From CAYFQV01 sp964654185 (GTDB taxonomy: Bacteria > Spirochaetota > Spirochaetia > DSM-27196 > PWMO01), in NCBI GenBank assembly GCA_964654185.1, contig CAZZIE010000006.1:1-64000 (forward strand): a DNA stretch of 64,000 nt, given 5' to 3'. The position numbers were made by a program, and so were the translations under genes. Below are positions 25,118-34,048 of this stretch, one piece after another. The first letter of the stretch is position 1; each line of letters begins with the position of its first letter. The notes beneath the pieces were generated by a model. The model saw only the letters and a program-made list of their open reading frames with translations, had not been told where the DNA came from and did not search any database.

Positions 25118-27295
25118 GTGAAACGCTTCCAGCACGCTGAATCGAACCGCCTGTGGGGGGCCTTGTACCTCATCGCGGCGCTCATCGGTGCGTACTTCGC
25201 GCTGGTGAGCCCCATTCGCTTCCAGACGCCGAGCATTGGCGACTACTTCTACCTGTCGGTCGCGGCGCTCCATCTGGCCTGGGGAAGTGCGCTCTTCGCG
25301 ACGGCAAGACGCCTCTCCCCGGACGGCCACGTCCTGCTGCCGCGATCCGCGGAGTTTCTCTTCACATACACCTTCCTGCTCTTCTGGGTGCTATACGCAT
25401 TCGCCCTGAACGCCAACATGGACTACGTCCAGCGCTTCATGCAGAGCGGTGGAGAGTTGACCCTCGCCCTCGATACGGCATCGGAACGACTCGAGGTTGC
25501 GGTCCGCTTCCTTCCCTTTCTCGCACTGAATCTGGCCCACTACGTTGTCATGCGTGTGCGTGTTCCCCGTCGGACCGACGGCGCCCTCCGTCCGCGGGGA
25601 GGCCGCCTCGGCGAGCGGTTCCGCCGGGACCGTCCGATCCCGGATGCCCCGGGACCGGAGATGGTGCGTCAGAACGCGCCGTGGCGCCGTGGCGTGCGGC
25701 GGTGGGCGCTTCCCCTCGCGCTGCTCAGCAGCGCTCTCTCGGGCATCGCCCTGCCGTCCTTCGTTGCGGAGAACGGGATCTGGATCCTCGGCTGGATCGC
25801 AATGGTGCCACTCTTCCTGGTCTTCAGCGCTACGGGTTTCTGGGGCGGCGTCTTCTACGGGCTGGTGTTCGGCCTTTTCCGCCTGGTTCTGACGAACTTC
25901 TGGCTCGCCACCTTCAGCCTCGTCTCCCTTCAGTTTGCGGTGCTGGTCTTCCTGGTCTTCTACGGCCTGTTCTTTCCCATCCTGATGGTGTTCTACCACG
26001 GCGCACCGCGGTTTCGACTGGTCATTCTACCCCTGGGGTGGACCCTCTTCGAGTATCTGCGCTCTTCGGGTTTTCTGGGCTATCCCTGGGCCCTCACCGC
26101 GCACTCTCAGTACTCCGTGCTGCCGATCATTCAGATTGCCTCGGTCACCGGGGTGTGGGGCGTTTCGTTTCTGGTCATCCTGGTGAATGCCGTCTTTGCC
26201 CACGCCCTCATCCGACGGCTCGACCGACCTCATGTGGGAGGCGTTTCGGCGGGCGGCCTGCGCTCCCCGTTGGGCACCGTCGCGGCAACCCTGGCGGGGC
26301 TCGCCCTCCTGGCCTACGCGGGCTCGATCGCCATGACATTCGGGGCGGCGCGCGATAACGACCGGCCGGCGCCGCAGGTGCGGGTCGCCCTGATCCAGCA
26401 GAACTCCGACCCGCGGAAGCACGAGTACAACAGAACCTTCAACAGCCTCAAACGACTCACCGACAAAGCACTGCGGGAGAACCCGGACATCGTCATGTGG
26501 TCCGAAACCGCCTTCGTACCGAACATTCGCCGCTGGGGCGCCGAAGAGCCCACCTCAAGTCGGTACGCGCGCCTGGTGGATCGCTTCCTCACCTACCAGG
26601 ACTCGATCAACACCTGGCTCGTCACCGGCAACGACGACTACGAGATCGTTACCGACGAGGATGGTCGCGAAATCGACAGGCTCAACTACAACGCTGCGGT
26701 CCTGTTTGATGACGATGGTAACAGGGTCGACACCTACCGCAAGATCAAACTCGTGCCCTTCACGGAGTACTTCCCCTACCAGGAGTCTCTCCCGTGGGTC
26801 TACCAGCTCCTGCTGGAGTTCGACACCCACTTCTGGGAGCCCGGCGTCGAGCGAACGGTCTTCGAGCATCCGGAATTCACCTTCTCCACGCCGATCTGTT
26901 TCGAGGACGTCTTTCCCAACGAGGTGCGCCGCTTCGTGCTCGCCGGTGCGGAGGTCATTGCCAATATGTCGAACGACTACTGGTCCCTCACGCCGGTCCA
27001 GGCAAAGCAGCACTTCGTCGCAGGGGTCTTCCGCGCCGTGGAGAACCGGCGCCCCATTGTTCGGGCCACGGCCTCCGGGGTCACCGCCAACGTCGACCGG
27101 TTCGGGCGCATCAAGGCCACGGTGCCGACCTACAGCGAGGAGTACCTGGTGGCGGATGTGACCATTCCGCCGGACCGGTTCACGGTCTATACGCGGTGGG
27201 GCGACTGGTTTCCGCTGGCATCCGGGGTGGTGCTGATATTGTTGCTGGTGGTCTCCCTGGTGCAACCGGGTGCGACCGCGCGGCGCCGGGGATAG
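25118..27295 (+). CDS. lnt: Apolipoprotein N-acyltransferase with an extra N-terminal membrane region
   Basis: Transfers the third acyl chain to the N-terminal Cys of lipoproteins, the last step of maturation in the inner membrane. The C-terminal nitrilase-like domain has the catalytic Glu in MWSETAFVP, Lys in YRKIKLVPF and Cys in PICFEDVF, in the right order. The standard Lnt membrane region begins around residue 190. In front of it lie about 190 extra residues with three or four hydrophobic helices, so the 725-residue protein is well above the usual 500-550. Start GTG at 25118. It fits with lgt at 30-31 kb. Confidence 0.92.
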   Translation: MKRFQHAESNRLWGALYLIAALIGAYFALVSPIRFQTPSIGDYFYLSVAALHLAWGSALFATARRLSPDGHVLLPRSAEFLFTYTFLLFWVLYAFALNANMDYVQRFMQSGGELTLALDTASERLEVAVRFLPFLALNLAHYVVMRVRVPRRTDGALRPRGGRLGERFRRDRPIPDAPGPEMVRQNAPWRRGVRRWALPLALLSSALSGIALPSFVAENGIWILGWIAMVPLFLVFSATGFWGGVFYGLVFGLFRLVLTNFWLATFSLVSLQFAVLVFLVFYGLFFPILMVFYHGAPRFRLVILPLGWTLFEYLRSSGFLGYPWALTAHSQYSVLPIIQIASVTGVWGVSFLVILVNAVFAHALIRRLDRPHVGGVSAGGLRSPLGTVAATLAGLALLAYAGSIAMTFGAARDNDRPAPQVRVALIQQNSDPRKHEYNRTFNSLKRLTDKALRENPDIVMWSETAFVPNIRRWGAEEPTSSRYARLVDRFLTYQDSINTWLVTGNDDYEIVTDEDGREIDRLNYNAAVLFDDDGNRVDTYRKIKLVPFTEYFPYQESLPWVYQLLLEFDTHFWEPGVERTVFEHPEFTFSTPICFEDVFPNEVRRFVLAGAEVIANMSNDYWSLTPVQAKQHFVAGVFRAVENRRPIVRATASGVTANVDRFGRIKATVPTYSEEYLVADVTIPPDRFTVYTRWGDWFPLASGVVLILLLVVSLVQPGATARRRG

Positions 27296-27360
27296 CGGCG
27301 CTCCGCGAGCGAACGCAGCGCGTGGAGGAGGGGCCGGCAGGGCCGTGCCGTCGCTGTTGC

Positions 27361-28431
27361 CTATTGCCCGGCGGCCGCCTCGCCTGAATCCTCGCCGGTG
27401 TCGTCGCCCGAGGCGGCGGTGCCGGCGGTCACGTGAATCTCAACGCGGCGATTGAGATGCTGCGAATCCGGCTCGCGCGTCACCGGGTCCTGGCCGCCGA
27501 TGCCGCGCACGGTAAGGCTATCCGGCTGAGGTGCGCCTGCCTGCCGGAGATGGCGCCACACGTTACCGGCCCGCGCCTGGGAGAGCTCAATCCGCCCCGC
27601 TTCCGTCCCGGCGAGGGCGCAGTGTCCGACGATTCGGAGCGACCGAATGCCTCCACGCTCATCAGCCATCCTCTTGAGCCGCTCGACAATCTCATCAAGA
27701 GAGCGTCGGGTATCAGGAATGAGTGAAGGGTCGTCGGGGAGGAAGTAGACGGTCCATTGGCGCATCACCGCCGCATCGGCGGGTTCCGCCGTGTCGGCAG
27801 GTTGGGCTGCCTCGGAGGGCTCCGCGGCGTCAACCCGAGCTCCTTCCTCGTCATCCGCGCCGCCGGCCGGCGACACGTCCGCTGCGTCGTCACTGTCGGC
27901 CCGGGAATCCTCGGCCGGTCGGGGCTCGCCGACCGACTCCGCGGTATCGGAGGACTCCGCGGTATCGGGCTCGATGGTCGCGACGGCTTCCTGGCCGGGA
28001 ACCCACACGGTGAGGCGAAGACCGAGCAGTACCAGGGCCGCCACCAGCACTGCCGCGAGGGGGATCGCCCATGCCGCCGCCGGAGTCGGCAGCCACCTCC
28101 GCACGGGAAGGCGCTTTGTCTGAACGAGCTTCCCCTCCACCTCGAAGCCGATCTCCGCCACGCCGCTTCTGGTGATCCGCCCGCGCAGGGTCATGCGGGG
28201 CTTTCGCCCCAGGCCGGCCGGCAGGTCCGACAACTCGACTACGGCGAGCTGCTCCCGATGACGGCCGGCGGGATCGTTCACCACGAGCTCGATTCGAGCG
28301 CGGCGCTGTCCCTCCGCAATGGTTGTCACGGCAAGATCCCGGGCTGTGCCGCGCACAAGAAGAAGGAGCTCTACGTAGTGTCCGTGGTCGACATTGACAT
28401 CCAGATGTGGCGGCCGGTCGGAATGGGGCAT
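27361..28431 (-). CDS. Hsp70 substrate-domain-like / single TM / OmpA-like fusion protein
   Basis: Residues about 8-110 resemble the beta-sandwich substrate-binding domain of DnaK: the run ELSDLPAGLGRKPRMTLRGR aligns with the DnaK segment containing the conserved PPAPRG motif. A transmembrane helix follows (about 122-143), then an acidic Ala/Glu/Asp-rich linker. The C-terminal OmpA/MotB peptidoglycan-binding-like domain (about 228-345) contains SQARAGNVWRHL and NRRVEIHV. The usual acidic residue of the GHTD peptidoglycan motif is replaced (GHCAL). The topology would put the beta domain inside and the OmpA domain in the periplasm. Convergent with lnt. -10-like TATACT lies ten bases from the start. 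Confidence 0.7.
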   Translation of the reverse strand: MPHSDRPPHLDVNVDHGHYVELLLLVRGTARDLAVTTIAEGQRRARIELVVNDPAGRHREQLAVVELSDLPAGLGRKPRMTLRGRITRSGVAEIGFEVEGKLVQTKRLPVRRWLPTPAAAWAIPLAAVLVAALVLLGLRLTVWVPGQEAVATIEPDTAESSDTAESVGEPRPAEDSRADSDDAADVSPAGGADDEEGARVDAAEPSEAAQPADTAEPADAAVMRQWTVYFLPDDPSLIPDTRRSLDEIVERLKRMADERGGIRSLRIVGHCALAGTEAGRIELSQARAGNVWRHLRQAGAPQPDSLTVRGIGGQDPVTREPDSQHLNRRVEIHVTAGTAASGDDTGEDSGEAAAGQ

Positions 28432-28548
28432 CCTTCTGCCCAGTATACGCCACGGACCGGGCGGTCGCGAACCCGGCGGTTCTCCTTTTGGCGGACGTCT
28501 ATCCCCTGGTGTTACTGCGAGACGGCGCGGTGCCCGGTGCGCACCAAA

Positions 28549-28593
28549 GGGGTGCGCGCCAAAGCGGTGCGCGTTGAAGCGGTGCGCGTCTTT
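28549..28593. repeat. 3 x 15-bp tandem repeat upstream of the glycosyltransferase gene
   Basis: Units GGGGTGCGCGCCAAA, GCGGTGCGCGTTGAA and GCGGTGCGCGTCTTT at 28549-28563, 28564-28578 and 28579-28593. The second copy supplies the predicted -35 box. Confidence 0.88.
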
Positions 28594-28603
28594 TGGCTAT
28601 GCT
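28574..28603 (+). promoter_or_regulatory. Promoter predicting a leaderless glycosyltransferase mRNA
   Basis: TTGAAG (28574-28579), 18-bp spacer, TATGCT (28598-28603), seven bases, then ATG at 28611. No ribosome-binding site is present before this ATG. Confidence 0.5.
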
Positions 28604-28610
28604 CCCGTCC

Positions 28611-30008
28611 ATGGACGACCGATTTCGTGTGGCATTCGTGTGCGGCAAGCTGGGCGATGTGGACGGCGTCTCCCTGGAAGTGGACAAGTGGATATCGACC
28701 CTCCAGTCACACGGCCACTCGGTCGTTACGATTGCCGGGAAGTACCGCAATCCTCTGGAATCGGTACCGCCTGAGGATCAGCTCCTCGTGGAGAGGATCC
28801 GCTTCGACTCACCGGAACAGCAGTACTACGAAACCTCGGCGTTTCCACATCTCAACCGGCGGCCGCCCCATCAGTCCCGCGAGAAGATCGAGCTCATGCT
28901 GGACCAGCTCCAGGCGGACGGCACCGACGTCGCCAACTGGATTGACGAGGTGGTTCACGAGCGAGACATAGATGTGCTCATTGCGGAGAACACGAACGCC
29001 ATGCCCATGACGCTGATCGGCGGCATGGCCATGTACAAGCTCGCCACGGAGCGTCGCATGGCCACCATCTTCCACCATCACGACTTCTGGTGGGAGCGGA
29101 GCCGTTTCAGCAACAACTACATCGAATCCTTTCTGAACACGATCATGCCCCCGGTCGACCTGGGACTGGAGCACACGGTCATTTCGTCCTATGCAGCGCA
29201 CATCCTGACGAGCCTGAAGCGCGTTCAGCCTCACGTCGTGACGAACTGCGAGGACTTCGACCACCCTGTCTGGAAAGGTGAGTACAATCACGACTTCCGC
29301 GAACAACTCGGATTCCGGGAGGACGACCTGCTTGTTGTCCAGCCGACCCGCATTGTCCCGCGCAAGCGCATTGAAGACTCCCTCGCCTTCGTGCGGCACC
29401 TCCTGGAACGCTACCCGGAGTACCGCGGCAAGACGCACTACATCATCTCTCTCTATCAGGGAGACGAGCCGGATCAGCAGTACATCGATACGATCCAGGA
29501 TATTGCCCGCGATGCGGATATTCCCCTTCACCTCATTTCAGACCGGGTCGCCTCGGTCCGCGGCACCGATCCGGAGGGGCGGAAGCTCTACACCAATCGC
29601 GACGTTCTGGCCCACGCGGATTTCGTCACCTACCTGCCGGTGTGGGAGGGATTCGGCAACGCCCTTCTGGAAGCAATCGCCGCGAAGGTACCGATCGTCA
29701 CGACGACCTACCTGGTCTACAAAACCGATATCATGCCCCTCCAACTCCGCAACGTTGAGATCCGGGACACCTACGATGAGAAGGGACGCCTGGTCATTCC
29801 CGACCGGGCCGTCGACGAGATCGTCCAGATCATCAGGAACCCCAGGGAGCGACAAGAGCGCGTCGATCACAACTTCCAGGTGGCCCGACAGGAGTTCGGC
29901 CTGCACGTCCTCTCGCGGAAGCTCCGGTGGGTGTTTCAGGAGTACGGTGACGAGATTCGCGCCTCTCGGAAACGCCGCGCCAAGGCGGGCGCCCGCTACT
30001 CGGTGTAA
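28611..30008 (+). CDS. GT4-type glycosyltransferase
   Basis: Retaining GT-B glycosyltransferase of 465 residues. The C-terminal domain has the nucleotide-sugar motif seen as PVWEGFGNALLEA, with the expected EX7E-type spacing, and RIVPRKRIEDSL at the domain start. The N-terminal half has an unusual HHHDFWWER motif. It resembles soluble GT4 enzymes that make sugar-glycerate osmolytes, but the acceptor cannot be assigned. No membrane helix or sugar-pathway neighbour is seen. ATG 28611 is chosen because of the promoter spacing; an in-frame ATG at 28599 is an alternative. The stop codon lies in the first copy of a 17-bp tandem repeat. Confidence 0.82.
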   Translation: MDDRFRVAFVCGKLGDVDGVSLEVDKWISTLQSHGHSVVTIAGKYRNPLESVPPEDQLLVERIRFDSPEQQYYETSAFPHLNRRPPHQSREKIELMLDQLQADGTDVANWIDEVVHERDIDVLIAENTNAMPMTLIGGMAMYKLATERRMATIFHHHDFWWERSRFSNNYIESFLNTIMPPVDLGLEHTVISSYAAHILTSLKRVQPHVVTNCEDFDHPVWKGEYNHDFREQLGFREDDLLVVQPTRIVPRKRIEDSLAFVRHLLERYPEYRGKTHYIISLYQGDEPDQQYIDTIQDIARDADIPLHLISDRVASVRGTDPEGRKLYTNRDVLAHADFVTYLPVWEGFGNALLEAIAAKVPIVTTTYLVYKTDIMPLQLRNVEIRDTYDEKGRLVIPDRAVDEIVQIIRNPRERQERVDHNFQVARQEFGLHVLSRKLRWVFQEYGDEIRASRKRRAKAGARYSV

Positions 30009-30064
30009 CGAGCTACCGGGTGTAACGAGCTACCCGGCGCAACGCACTATCCGGTGTAACGCAC
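29997..30064. repeat. 4 x 17-bp tandem repeat bridging two convergent stop codons
   Basis: Copies at 29997-30013, 30014-30030, 30031-30047 and 30048-30064. The units are TACTCGGTGTAACGAGC, TACCGGGTGTAACGAGC, TACCCGGCGCAACGCAC and TATCCGGTGTAACGCAC. The first contains the glycosyltransferase stop codon, and the array ends at the lgt stop codon. The whole 55-bp convergent gap is repeat. Confidence 0.92.
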
Positions 30065-31038
30065 TACTCAGGATGGAATGTCTCGACTCCGGGGCGCGCC
30101 GCCCGGTGGCGGCGGACCGCCCAGAGCATGATAGCGCCACCGGCAATAAACAAGACGGACAAGAGCTGGTCGCCCGTGAGGTCCAGGGGCGAAGAGAAGA
30201 GTGCCGGAGGGTGCACGGGGCGGGAGAACCGGATGACAAAGGGATCGCGGATGGGGGGCACCCGCAGATAGCCCAGGAGGAACTGGGCGCAGCCGTAGAT
30301 GAGAAGATAGGTCGCCGCCAACCATCCTTCGTGGAGGCGTCGCCGCAGGCTCACCCACCTGAGGACACCCCACGCAATGAGGCCGGTCAGAAGCGCCTCG
30401 TAGAGCTGCGCGGGATGACGGGGAAGGTTGACGAACCCGGACTCCCCGATCACCGGGACCTCCAACGCGATCGCCCGACGATAGATACCCTCCAATGCAA
30501 GCGGCACCGGCCGAGCTTCGGGAAAGACCACTCCCCAGGGGAGCGACGTAACCCTCCCGTAGAGCTCCTGATTGGCGAAGTTACCGACCCGCACCAGAAA
30601 GAACATCAGCGGGATCCCGACAACCAGCGCATCCGCCCACAGGAGGACCCGCACTCGGTGGCGCAGATGGTGGAGAAGAAGAGCAACTGCGGCGCCAAGG
30701 AGCCCACCGCCGAAGCTCATACCGCGGATGCTCACAAAATTCATTGATTCATCGAAGGGCCAGAGTACGAGCCAGGGCCGTCTCACCACCTCCTGCAGGG
30801 GACCGAACAGGATGATCCCCCCGATTCGAGCGCCTGCCAGATATCCGATGACGAACCAGAAGAAGAAGCGTCGCGCATCCGGCAACTCCTCCGAAGCACC
30901 GTGTGCGCGCAGGTGTTCCAGAAAGAGGAGGAAGACGACCCCGTACCCGAGAAGATGCAACAGGGTGTACCACCGGATGGGCAGGGCCGGAGCAATGACG
31001 GTGTGAAGCCATTCGGGATACACCAGGTAAGCGGTCAT
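30064..31038 (-). CDS. lgt: Prolipoprotein diacylglyceryl transferase
   Basis: First enzyme of lipoprotein maturation in the inner membrane; it moves diacylglycerol from phosphatidylglycerol to the lipobox Cys. The 324-residue protein has about seven hydrophobic helices, the signature RVGNFANQELYGRVT containing the essential Arg and Asn, and RHPAQLYEA. It has two loops longer than usual. Its ATG overlaps the fapA stop codon (ATGA), so it is translationally coupled to the FapA/ParA operon. Confidence 0.95.
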   Translation of the reverse strand: MTAYLVYPEWLHTVIAPALPIRWYTLLHLLGYGVVFLLFLEHLRAHGASEELPDARRFFFWFVIGYLAGARIGGIILFGPLQEVVRRPWLVLWPFDESMNFVSIRGMSFGGGLLGAAVALLLHHLRHRVRVLLWADALVVGIPLMFFLVRVGNFANQELYGRVTSLPWGVVFPEARPVPLALEGIYRRAIALEVPVIGESGFVNLPRHPAQLYEALLTGLIAWGVLRWVSLRRRLHEGWLAATYLLIYGCAQFLLGYLRVPPIRDPFVIRFSRPVHPPALFSSPLDLTGDQLLSVLFIAGGAIMLWAVRRHRAARPGVETFHPE

Positions 31039-34004
31039 TCCCCGTCGTCCGCCTTCAGCGGCTCCTCCATGATCCGCCCGGTATCGCGATCGAAGTAGAT
31101 CCGGACCGACTTCTGCGGCTCGCTGTACTCCCTGGTGCGCCCGTGGCTTTCCACGACGACGCCGGGAAAAAGCGTTCCCTTGACCAGGATCTCCGAAGGG
31201 AAGTGTTCCTCGAACTTCTCCCGCAGATTGAAGAGGCGCAAGCTCCGCTGCTCCATGATCTTGAGAAGCTTTTTCTTCTCCCTGCGCAGGCCCTCCACTT
31301 CCTCCCTGGGGCTGTTGTCCGACACCTTCTGAAGGGAGAGGTCGATGGTGGTTACCCGGCGCTTCAACTTGTCGATCTCCTTCTCCTCGCGTTCGATCTG
31401 ATCCGCCACAAGGTAGTCCTGACCGAAAGAGACGTGGGTATGCGCACCGCTCGAAGAGCCGAGGTTCTGCGTCTCAATGCCCTTTCGCACTCGGATATTG
31501 CCGCCGACGACGCTTCCCTTCTCGGTCTGCATGCGGAGGATCCCGTTGGTCTTCACCGTCGTGTGAAGGCAACCGGTACGGATCACGATCTCCCCGACCG
31601 CCAGGAGCGTCGCGTGCTCGGCGAAGGCGACCCCGATGTTCTTCTTGGTGCGCAACACCGCCTTGCCCGCGCCTTTCACGCCCTCCTTGATCATGATGTT
31701 GCCCTCCGCCGAGAGGAGACACCCTTCAACGGATTCACCGATCCGAATGTCCCCGCCGGCCATGATAACGTAGCCGGTCTGGACGGATCCGGAGACGGTG
31801 ACGCTCCCGGGAAACTTGATGTTCCCGGTCTCAACACCGACTGTCCCCTTGACCGTATGCGTAGCGCGCACGGAAATGCGTCGGCGTTCGTAAATCAATT
31901 CGCCGTCGGTTTCGGCGATGAGGGTAACGATCCCGTCCTGGTCGCTCTCCTGCTTCAGGTTCTCTCCGACTTCGACATTCACCGCCTGGCCACGAGGCGG
32001 GGGAATCTCCTTCCCCGTCACGTCCGTGCCGGGCTGCGGCTGATCCTGGGGCGGTTCAATACGGGCAATCTGAGTTCCCGCCTTCACGGTGGTGATGAGA
32101 TCGCGGTTCTTGTAATCGGCGGTACCGTCCTCGCGGACAGAGACTCCCTTCCCGCTGGCAAGCTTGATGAGAAACTCGAGCTTCCCGTCACTCCCTTCCT
32201 CGGGGGGTGTCCCTTCCGCAACCAGCCACCGGACAATGCCGCCTTCGTGCTGGGCGCGGATGAGCCCGTCGCGCACCTTGCCGTCGTCGACGCCATACGC
32301 GACGCCGGCCTCGTCGAGGGCATTGAAGACCGCCTCTTCGGTCAGGCGTCGTCCCGTGCCCTCACCCTCTTTCAGGGTGATCATGGCGCGCATGCGATCG
32401 GTTCCCAATTCCACCTGGATTGAACAGTCCCGGTGCGGGCGAACGCGGAGGTAGGTGACATCGTCTACCTGGGCCTCTTCCATGAGCCCCTCGCTAGCGG
32501 CAAAAACGACGCCGTCCTTGCGTTCCACATTCTCAAGGAGCTTCAGTTTCGGCTCCGCACCGGTCGGTGGCGGAATCTGCTGGCCGTAGACGTCCGTGCC
32601 GGGCTGGCCCGCCCCGGCCGGCGCTACCGTCAGGAGGCGCTGCTCCGGCTGAACCCGGGCCATCCGGGAAACATCGGTCACAGGAAGCTCTTCAATCGAC
32701 TCGAGATCACCCAGGAGCTCCGGACGCTCCCGGGCCGCCCGCTTGTACGGCTCCATCTCGCTCTCTTCGAGGAATCGAACCGCGAACTCCATCTCCCCGT
32801 CCGGTCCAGGCGTCGGAGCGGTACCTTCGGTAAGGACGTATCCGGTCAGGTCCTGTTCCGGGCCGTGGTAGAACTCGAGGATATCCTTCTTGATGCGCTC
32901 GAAGTCGAGCTTCTTGAGGCCGGCAGACTGAATTGCCTTGCCGAGCTCCTTGAGACTCAGCGGCCGGCCCCGGCCCTTGCCCTTATGGACATTGAGGACC
33001 GCCTGGAGCCTGTCGTCGGAGACGTAGATGTCGTAGGAGGCGTCCCGGCTGTTGCTGATCGGCACCTCCTCCATGTCCTCGCCGCTGTTGATCGCATTGT
33101 TGAGGAGCGACTGGATCTCCTCGCCGCTGATGAGATTGTCCGGATCGTAACCGAGGTTGCGCGCTTCCTGAACGATCTCATCCGGGGTCGGAGGTGCCGC
33201 CGCGCTGTGACCGGCCGAGAAGGAGAGATACGCCGTCGCCTTGTCCTTCGACAGCGTCAGTGACCAGTCGTGACTTTCGTAGGGGATCACGTCTATCCAG
33301 TTCGGACCGCGTCGGACCGCCCCGGTCACCTCGGCGGTCACGACGTTCCCGCTTCGGCTTGCGCCGGTACCCACGTAGAAGTGCGGGTCCGCAAGGTTCT
33401 TCGGATAGACCACGCTCCCGTAGATGCTGCGGCCCGGTGTTCCCCGGGATTGCGGCGTGACCTCTCCGAGGCGTTGTCCCGCTTCGGCATAACCGGTCTG
33501 CTCCACCGTCGGATCCACGTAGACGCGTTCGGGAAAGGTCTCCTCTTCGACGACGGTTTGCTCTTCCGTCTTCGGGCTGCCGAAGGGGAGCTTGGACTTC
33601 TTCGTTACGGTCTTCTTCTTCTCGACCTTGCGCTTCCGCTCCACCGTGATGTTCGGGGGGCCGGCCCCCGAAAGGACCGCTTCCACCCCCTGCCGGAGCC
33701 CATCGGGGACGGGAAGGCTCTCCATGGTGAAGTGCTCGGGCGCAGGATCCTCCGGCGCCGTGCCTTCGGCGGCAACGAACTGAAAGGGATTGCGCCCCTT
33801 CCTGGCGTTCTCCTCGAAGAGCCGGGCGATCTCCGCCTCGTCGTACCCCTCCTTGACGCCGCGCTGGACGAGTTGCTCGACAAGGCGTGACGGTGTCCAT
33901 TCCTCGGAGCCGGCGGAGCGATCAATCGAAACCGATGCTTTCAGGCCGCGCTCGTCGATGGATAGATTCAGAGAGCCTTGAATGACCGTCTCTTCCTTCG
34001 CCAT
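31035..34004 (-). CDS. FapA/DUF342-family protein with multiplied N-terminal domains
   Basis: FapA (DUF342) family polymer-like protein. Relatives act in flagellar assembly or polar localisation and in Bacillus regulation. At about 989 residues it is much longer than ordinary members. The extra length is internal repetition: three copies of the N-terminal FapA domain (about residues 5-95, 325-415 and 530-620), each with a DRLxA-type start and an AEGTAP-like end. A fourth partial copy (about 248-315) lacks the end motif. Each full copy is followed by a PG-D-YG-IPPP segment. The C-terminal part has the family beta-helix (about 720-880) and a coiled coil (about 885-950). It lies between a ParA-type ATPase and lgt. 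Confidence 0.88.
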   Translation of the reverse strand: MAKEETVIQGSLNLSIDERGLKASVSIDRSAGSEEWTPSRLVEQLVQRGVKEGYDEAEIARLFEENARKGRNPFQFVAAEGTAPEDPAPEHFTMESLPVPDGLRQGVEAVLSGAGPPNITVERKRKVEKKKTVTKKSKLPFGSPKTEEQTVVEEETFPERVYVDPTVEQTGYAEAGQRLGEVTPQSRGTPGRSIYGSVVYPKNLADPHFYVGTGASRSGNVVTAEVTGAVRRGPNWIDVIPYESHDWSLTLSKDKATAYLSFSAGHSAAAPPTPDEIVQEARNLGYDPDNLISGEEIQSLLNNAINSGEDMEEVPISNSRDASYDIYVSDDRLQAVLNVHKGKGRGRPLSLKELGKAIQSAGLKKLDFERIKKDILEFYHGPEQDLTGYVLTEGTAPTPGPDGEMEFAVRFLEESEMEPYKRAARERPELLGDLESIEELPVTDVSRMARVQPEQRLLTVAPAGAGQPGTDVYGQQIPPPTGAEPKLKLLENVERKDGVVFAASEGLMEEAQVDDVTYLRVRPHRDCSIQVELGTDRMRAMITLKEGEGTGRRLTEEAVFNALDEAGVAYGVDDGKVRDGLIRAQHEGGIVRWLVAEGTPPEEGSDGKLEFLIKLASGKGVSVREDGTADYKNRDLITTVKAGTQIARIEPPQDQPQPGTDVTGKEIPPPRGQAVNVEVGENLKQESDQDGIVTLIAETDGELIYERRRISVRATHTVKGTVGVETGNIKFPGSVTVSGSVQTGYVIMAGGDIRIGESVEGCLLSAEGNIMIKEGVKGAGKAVLRTKKNIGVAFAEHATLLAVGEIVIRTGCLHTTVKTNGILRMQTEKGSVVGGNIRVRKGIETQNLGSSSGAHTHVSFGQDYLVADQIEREEKEIDKLKRRVTTIDLSLQKVSDNSPREEVEGLRREKKKLLKIMEQRSLRLFNLREKFEEHFPSEILVKGTLFPGVVVESHGRTREYSEPQKSVRIYFDRDTGRIMEEPLKADDGE

Positions 34005-34048
34005 GTGCAACTAACCAGGATCGGCGCGTCCGCTGCGACGCCCCGTTG

